Shown one piece after another: positions 22,027 to 26,099 of a stretch of 26,099 nucleotides of DNA. A model generated the notes under the pieces. That model was not told the DNA's origin, did no database searches, and saw nothing but the letters and a program-made list of their open reading frames with translations. This DNA is from UBA4719 sp038249115 (GTDB taxonomy: Bacteria > Actinomycetota > Actinomycetes > Actinomycetales > Dermatophilaceae), in assembly GCA_038249115.1 (NCBI GenBank), contig JBBRWQ010000048.1:1-26099 (forward strand), written 5' to 3'. Every line of letters begins with the position of its first letter. Position 1 is the stretch's first letter. The translations under genes and the position numbers were made by a program.

Positions 22027-24503
22027 GCCTTCACCCGGCTGCCGGCAGGGTCGTACAGCGGTTTGACCGAGATGCTGGCCGGCACCCGCTGGCAGGCCAC
22101 CTCCACCTCGTAACTGCCCGAGTTCAGGAAGTCGAGGTCGGCGACGGCGTCCTCGTTGGCGACGTAGCCCAGCCCGAGTGGCGCACCTACCGAGTGACCG
22201 AACGCCCCGGACGTGACCCGGCCCACCAGACGGCCGTCCCGCCAGACCGGTTCGTTCTGGTAGAGCAACGGGCCGTCGTCCGGCAGCCGGAACTGCACCA
22301 GCCGCCGCCGCGGACCGGCGTCCCGGTGCCTGGCCAGTGCGTCCCGACCTATGAACCCTCCCGGCTTGTCCCACGCCACCGCGAAGCCCAGCCCGGCCTC
22401 GACCGGCGTGTCGTCCGGGGAGATGTCGTGCCCCCACTCGCGGTACGCCTTCTCCATGCGCAGCGAGCCCAGCGCGTGGTACCCGTACAGCCGAAGCCCG
22501 ACCGGGCGCCCGGCCAGCTCGATCGTCTCGAAGACACCGGCAGCGAACTCGGTTGGAACGTAGAGCTCCCAGCCGAGCTCCCCGACGAAAGTGATCCTGC
22601 TCGCTCGCACCCTGGCGTATCCGAGGTCGACCAGCCGGGACGTGCCGAACGGGAAGTGCGCGTTGTCCAGCTCCACATCCACCAGGTCGCTCAGCAGCTC
22701 ACGCGAGCGCGGTCCCATCACGCTCAACACCGCCAAGGACGAGGTGACATCGGTAACCCAACAGCGGGCCTCCGCGGGGATGTGACCGGAGAGCCAGGCC
22801 AAGTCCCTTGTCTGGGTCGCCGCGGCGCTCACCACGAGAAACCGGTCTTCGGCCTCGCGGGTGACGGTGAGGTCCGCCTCGATCGTGCCACGCTCGTTGA
22901 GCCACTGGGTGTAGACGATTCTCCCGACCGGGACGGACACGTCGTTCGCGCACACCTGGTTGAGCACCCGCTCGGCGTCCGGTCCCTGCACCAGGAACTT
23001 GCCGAACGACGACTGGTCCAACAGGCCGACACCCTCCCGAACCGCCCGGTGCTCCTCGGCTGAGTACTCGAACCAGTTCTGCCTGCCGTAGCTGTACTGG
23101 TAGACCGGCTCGACCCCGGCGGGCGCATACCAGTTGGGCCGTTCCCAGCCGGCGACGACGCCGAAGCAGGCACCGCGCGTGGCCAGCCGGTCGTGGACGG
23201 CGGAGCGGCGCACCCCGCGGGCGGTCTCCGGCTGACGGTAGGGCCAGTGCATGGCGTACAGCAGCCCGAGGGCCTCCACGGTCCGGTCACGCAGGTAGGT
23301 GGAGTTGTGTTGGAACGGCATCATTCGTCGGACGTCAACGTCCCACAGGTCCATCGGTGGGTGACCATCCACGATCCAGTCGGCTAGCACCTTCCCGGCT
23401 CCGCCGGAGGACTGGATGCCGATGGAGTTGAAGCCGCAGGCCATGAACAGCCCCTTGACGTCGGGGGACTCACCCAGGAGGTAGCGGTCGTCTGGTGTGA
23501 ACGACTCGGGGCCGTTGAAAAACAGCCGGATGCCCGTGCCGGCAAGGATCGGCATCCGGTGGGTCGCCCTGTCCATCAGCGGCTCGAGGTGCTCGAAGTC
23601 GGCGGGAAGGGTGCCGAACGCGAAATCCTCTGGGATGCCGCTCCGGCCACCTCGTCGCGGCGAACCCCACGGTTTGGCTGTCGGCTCGAACCACCCGACC
23701 AGCAGCTTGCCGGCATCCTCCTTGAAGTAGCTGTAGCCGTCCTGGTCCCGCAGCACCGGAAGGTCCGGCGACAACCCGGGTACCGGCTCCGTGACGACGT
23801 AGAAGTGTTCGGCGGCGTGCAACGGCACCACGGCTCCCACAGCGCCACCGAGCTCGTGCCCCCACATCCCCGCGGCGTTAACCACGACGTCGCAGCGGAT
23901 CTGGTGCGGTTCGCCCTCGACGGAACACTCGACGCCGACGGCCCGGTTGCCGTCGAGCAGGATCCGCTGCACCGCCACGTGCTCCCGGATGACCACACCC
24001 TTGGACCGGGCTCCCCTGGCCAGCGCCCGCGTGGTGTCCACGGGGTTGGTGACACCGTCGCCGGGCAGGAAGACCCCGCCGACCAGGTCGTCCACCCGGG
24101 CCAGCGGCATCAGCTGACTGATCTCGCCGGGGGTGATCAGCTCCACGGGCAGCCCGAAAACCCGCGCCATCGACGCTTGTCGCTTCAGCTCCTCGAAACG
24201 TTCCTGACCAGCAGCGACGCTGACCGAGCCGCTTTGCCTGAACCCGGTGGCCTGCCCGGTCTCGTCCTGCAGGGTCGCGAACAGCTCAGTCGTGTACTGG
24301 GCGAGCCTGGTGAGGTTATGGGTGGCCCGGAGCTGCCCGACGAGCCCGGCCGCGTGCCACGTGGTGCCGCTGGTCAGCTCCTTCCGCTCGAGCAGGACGA
24401 CATCGGTCACGCCACGTCGGGCCAGATGGTAGGCCACGCTGCAGCCGACGATCCCGCCCCCGACGATGACGACCCGGGCGCTTACCGGCACGTTGTCCAC
24501 CAT
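22023..24503 (-). CDS. Dimethylglycine/sarcosine dehydrogenase-like flavoprotein (DAO + GcvT)
   Basis: 826 residues, ATG 24503 with AGGAG about 10 nt upstream. Domain 1 is a DAO-type FAD oxidoreductase: VVIVGGGIVGCSVAYHLA (11-28), then SGTTWHAAGL, whose His50 matches the His that binds FAD covalently in dimethylglycine and sarcosine dehydrogenases. From about 430 comes a GcvT-type folate domain (LLDQSSFGKFLVQGPDAERVLN, ITFVGELGWELYVP, GLRLYGYHALGSLRMEKAYREWG) and a C-terminal GcvT barrel (GRVTSGAFGHSVGAPLGLGYV). The family oxidatively N-demethylates and passes the one-carbon unit to tetrahydrofolate. It follows TetR by 38 nt and overlaps the TMADH-like gene, forming one operon. The exact substrate is inferred only to be an N-methyl amine or amino acid. 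Confidence 0.9.
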   Translation of the reverse strand: MVDNVPVSARVVIVGGGIVGCSVAYHLARRGVTDVVLLERKELTSGTTWHAAGLVGQLRATHNLTRLAQYTTELFATLQDETGQATGFRQSGSVSVAAGQERFEELKRQASMARVFGLPVELITPGEISQLMPLARVDDLVGGVFLPGDGVTNPVDTTRALARGARSKGVVIREHVAVQRILLDGNRAVGVECSVEGEPHQIRCDVVVNAAGMWGHELGGAVGAVVPLHAAEHFYVVTEPVPGLSPDLPVLRDQDGYSYFKEDAGKLLVGWFEPTAKPWGSPRRGGRSGIPEDFAFGTLPADFEHLEPLMDRATHRMPILAGTGIRLFFNGPESFTPDDRYLLGESPDVKGLFMACGFNSIGIQSSGGAGKVLADWIVDGHPPMDLWDVDVRRMMPFQHNSTYLRDRTVEALGLLYAMHWPYRQPETARGVRRSAVHDRLATRGACFGVVAGWERPNWYAPAGVEPVYQYSYGRQNWFEYSAEEHRAVREGVGLLDQSSFGKFLVQGPDAERVLNQVCANDVSVPVGRIVYTQWLNERGTIEADLTVTREAEDRFLVVSAAATQTRDLAWLSGHIPAEARCWVTDVTSSLAVLSVMGPRSRELLSDLVDVELDNAHFPFGTSRLVDLGYARVRASRITFVGELGWELYVPTEFAAGVFETIELAGRPVGLRLYGYHALGSLRMEKAYREWGHDISPDDTPVEAGLGFAVAWDKPGGFIGRDALARHRDAGPRRRLVQFRLPDDGPLLYQNEPVWRDGRLVGRVTSGAFGHSVGAPLGLGYVANEDAVADLDFLNSGSYEVEVACQRVPASISVKPLYDPAGSRVKA

Positions 24504-24541
24504 CTGTCATCAGCTCCTGTTCTTCCGTTTCCTTCGCCGTC

Positions 24542-25234
24542 TCATGACCCGTCGTCGCCGGCCTCGGCCGGTATGCCGACGAGTCTCGCCACTGCGGCAA
24601 TGACCATCTCGGTGACTGTGCCGGGGGCGCGCGGCAGCGCGGGGTCCGCCAGGGCGACCGGGATGGCGATCCCGTCGACGAGCGCGGTGATCTGAAAGGC
24701 GACCACTGTCGCGTCGAGGTCCGACGCGAAGCGTCCGCTCGTCACCCCGGCGCGTACGACCCGTTCGACGAGCTCGCGCCAGTGTCGGTAGACCCCGTGG
24801 GCCTCCTCGCGCAGCTCGACATCGCGCATCGCCGCACGCCAGAACTCCACCCACGTGCGCCAGGTGGGCACGGACCGCTCACCGTCGGCCACACCGACCC
24901 GAACCAGCTGGCACAGCTGCTCCCAGGGGTCGGTGCTGGCACCCAGAGCCTCCCCCAGGGCCGCCAGCTCCTGAGTGCAGACGTGCCGGAAGGTGGCCAC
25001 CAGTAGGTCCTCGCGGTTGCCGAAGTAGTACTGCAGCGTGCTGACCGGCACACCACTGGCCAGGCTCACATCGGCGAACCTCGTCGCGTCGGCGCCTCGC
25101 TGAGCAACCACTCCGGCCGCGGCAGCGAGGATCGCCACCTTCCCTCGCCCCGAACGGCGGCCACGCCGAACCCGGACGGGAGGGGGGCCAACGTCGACAC
25201 CAGCCACTTCAGAACCATCCATCCGTATGACCAT
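24542..25234 (-). CDS. TetR-family regulator of the demethylase operon
   Basis: 230 residues from ATG 25234; an ATG four codons later (25222) is an alternative. There is no clear Shine-Dalgarno, and the predicted start of transcription falls within a few nt, so translation may be leaderless. The N-terminal HTH is plain: RGADATRFADVSLASGVPVSTLQYYFGNREDLLVATF (about 46-82). The C-terminal ligand domain is helical with several Trp (PTWRTWVEFWRAAM), suiting a small organic ligand. It is first in the operon with two demethylase-type flavoproteins, so it probably represses them and itself until the methylated substrate or a metabolite binds. Confidence 0.9.
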   Translation of the reverse strand: MVIRMDGSEVAGVDVGPPPVRVRRGRRSGRGKVAILAAAAGVVAQRGADATRFADVSLASGVPVSTLQYYFGNREDLLVATFRHVCTQELAALGEALGASTDPWEQLCQLVRVGVADGERSVPTWRTWVEFWRAAMRDVELREEAHGVYRHWRELVERVVRAGVTSGRFASDLDATVVAFQITALVDGIAIPVALADPALPRAPGTVTEMVIAAVARLVGIPAEAGDDGS

Positions 25235-25270
25235 ACAGGTAATCTATACGGCTAGTCTAGACAGTATGAA
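25225..25270 (-). promoter_or_regulatory. Promoter and two palindromic operator candidates for the TetR operon
   Basis: On the minus strand: -35 TTCATA (25265-25270), 16-nt spacer, -10 TATAGA (25243-25248). The perfect palindrome GTCTAGAC (25255-25262) lies in the spacer. A second inverted repeat, GTATG-AC-CATAC (25225-25236), overlaps the start codon. Operators between -35 and -10 and at the start site would let a TetR dimer block transcription. Boxes are 4 of 6 matches each, so the promoter is a moderate call. Confidence 0.45.
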
Positions 25271-25524
25271 GTGAGCTGTGGGTTGCACCCCTGGCGTGTA
25301 ACCCAGACGAGTCACTTGCTGGCGCAAGAGCGGTTGACTGTTCACATGCACGAGGCTCAATGCACTCAGGAAACGCACTCAATTCGCAGGTATGAGCGAG
25401 CGTTTCGTCGAGGGCGGCGCCTGCGTCTTAGTGGGCGGTATGACGCGGGTTCGCTGTTGCCCACCGCGGCCCTATAAGCTCTCCTGTTAGGCGTGAGCGG
25501 ATAGGCAGACCCGATCGCCCCAGT
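25271..25524. other. Island right flank without a gene
   Basis: Between the TetR promoter and the arm repeats. No frame has a family match or balanced composition. No strong hairpins were seen. Confidence 0.4.
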
Positions 25525-25544
25525 TTGCTAACGGATTTGCTAAC
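25525..25544 (+). repeat. Two TTGCTAAC repeats near attR
   Basis: Exact TTGCTAAC at 25525-25532 and 25537-25544, a 12-nt period in the same orientation as the four near attL. They are likely the second set of integrase arm sites. Confidence 0.7.
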
Positions 25545-25640
25545 ACGCGCTCCTGAACTGCTGAACGGATAGGGACTGAACTCCTCTCTCCTGAGCACGA
25601 ATTCGGCTCAGAACGCCTTTCCCGGACCGGCTCTTTAGGC

Positions 25641-25688
25641 CTGAAAATCGGAAGGTCGGCGGTTCGACCCCGCCCCTGGCCACCACAA
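25641..25688 (+). repeat. attR: 48-nt direct repeat of tRNA-Phe 3' end
   Basis: Identical to 18168-18215 over 48 nt. The acceptor 5' strand, D arm and 5' side of the anticodon arm are absent here, so it is not a tRNA gene. It marks the right end of the island. Confidence 0.9.
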
Positions 25689-25708
25689 GCAGCACGAGCG
25701 AGACCAAA

Positions 25709-25738
25709 GCGAGGTCCTGGCGATTGCCCGGGCCTCGC
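25709..25738 (+). terminator. Hairpin beyond attR
   Basis: A GCGAGG-T-CCTGG stem pairs with CCGGG-CCTCGC (one U:G) around a 7-nt loop, with CTCGTTT after it. It is probably the chromosome's original terminator for tRNA-Phe, displaced from it by the island. The remaining bases to 25988 show no supported gene. Confidence 0.55.
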
Positions 25739-25988
25739 CTCGTTTCCGCTGGTCAGCGACCTAGCGACGTACAGGCGGACGAGCTCTGGGCCATCGGGGT
25801 TGGCGGTCGGACCCATGCGAAGACCGATCCCTGAGCTTCCAACCAGGATGTTTGGTCACCGAACTGGTCACAACGGTGTCGAGCGAGGAGGTTTGTTCGA
25901 GGCCATCGAGCCCGAGCAGGGGCGCCGCGGCACCCTGTGACGCTGGAGGCATGAACGCCCCCGGGCGGATGGTGGGTACCCTGCCGGC

Positions 25989-26099
25989 GTGAGCATCGTC
26001 GCGCGGCTGGACCGCTACCAGCGAGAACACGGCTGGTCGGGATTCCCGCTGGCGGTCGCATACAAGGTCCTCGACGACCGGGCCCCCTACCTGGCGGCG
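25989..26099 (+). CDS. YihY/BrkB-family membrane protein, N-terminus only
   Basis: 37 codons from GTG 25989 to the window edge. The start SIVARLDRYQREHGWSGFPLAVAYK, then LDDRAPYLAA, matches the opening of actinobacterial YihY/virulence-factor-BrkB-family inner-membrane proteins, just before their first membrane helix. No clear ribosome-binding site precedes it. Its function in the family is poorly defined. It is ordinary chromosome resuming after the island. Confidence 0.6.
   Translation, partial: MSIVARLDRYQREHGWSGFPLAVAYKVLDDRAPYLAA

Larger units (their letters stand above)
18168..25688. mobile_element. 7.5-kb genomic island in tRNA-Phe, integrase decayed
   Basis: Bounded by exact 48-nt direct repeats of the tRNA-Phe 3' end. 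Contents: a broken tyrosine integrase next to attL, a phage/plasmid primase remnant, a small zinc metallopeptidase, an IS256-type transposase remnant, and a TetR-regulated pair of demethylase-type flavoproteins. TTGCTAAC repeats lie inside both ends. With integrase and primase broken it should no longer move unaided. It could be mobilised in trans, or this may be a reduced relic of a larger element. Confidence 0.85.

Noticed and set aside
22027..22437. 137-residue N-terminal extension of the TMADH-like gene
   Set aside because: It overlaps the DMGDH-like gene in another frame. The GTG at 22026 gives the family's normal start and a 4-nt overlap.
25487..25816. Minus-strand frame over attR
   Set aside because: GRGRTADLPIF is the antisense of the tRNA-Phe repeat, not a protein motif.
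1..26099. CRISPR arrays and rRNA genes
   Set aside because: No regularly spaced repeats of CRISPR type and no rRNA-like sequence seen on reading both strands.

Overview
The window is high-GC DNA with strong G/C bias at third codon positions, leaderless or weak-RBS starts, two enzymes of families that often use F420, NarL-type two-component genes and an actinobacterial-type IS1380 transposase. All of this points to an actinobacterial chromosome. I cannot place the genus from sequence alone. The window alternates between intact single genes and patches of broken mobile or horizontally acquired DNA.

Layout. 1-1185 (-) is a secreted BNR/Asp-box protein that runs off the left edge. 1326-3576 is a scar: an SDR remnant, an IS1380-family insertion sequence with recognisable inverted ends, and an unidentified C-terminal remnant on the other side. 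3586-4482 (-) is a luciferase-like (LLM) oxidoreductase. A strong hairpin and a PP2C/SpoIIE phosphatase remnant follow. 5292-6607 (-) is a compact set encoding a DUF302 protein, a CsoR-family regulator with the two-Cys, no-His pattern of persulfide sensors (CstR-like), and a single-domain rhodanese. A Met-rich secreted protein (6786-7088, -) lies just upstream. 7405-7920 holds debris including a frameshifted HsdR C-terminus. 8133-8205 is tRNA-Lys(TTT), whose 3' half is repeated in degenerate form downstream, suggesting an old integration site. 9153-12836 (+) is a four-gene operon with 4-nt overlaps throughout: small exported protein, polytopic membrane protein, histidine kinase and response regulator. 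13138-17808 carries ordinary chromosomal genes: a small HTH protein, a truncated GNAT, a membrane-GNAT fusion, a DDN-like flavin/deazaflavin protein, a membrane-anchored hypothetical, an SDR and a PHP phosphoesterase. tRNA-Glu, tRNA-Asp and tRNA-Phe follow.

The most informative region is 18168-25688. The last 48 nt of the tRNA-Phe region are repeated exactly at 25641-25688, bounding a 7.5-kb genomic island. Inside are a broken tyrosine integrase, a P4/D5-type primase remnant, a zinc metallopeptidase, an IS256-type transposase remnant and a three-gene catabolic operon: a TetR regulator, a dimethylglycine/sarcosine dehydrogenase-like flavoprotein with a folate-binding GcvT part, and a trimethylamine-dehydrogenase-like FMN/4Fe-4S flavoprotein. 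TTGCTAAC repeats lie just inside both ends, as expected of integrase arm sites. The operon probably gives its host oxidative N-demethylation of a methylated amine or amino acid. The substrate is unclear because two residues of the TMADH 'aromatic bowl' appear to be replaced. Normal chromosome resumes with the start of a YihY/BrkB-type membrane protein at 25989.
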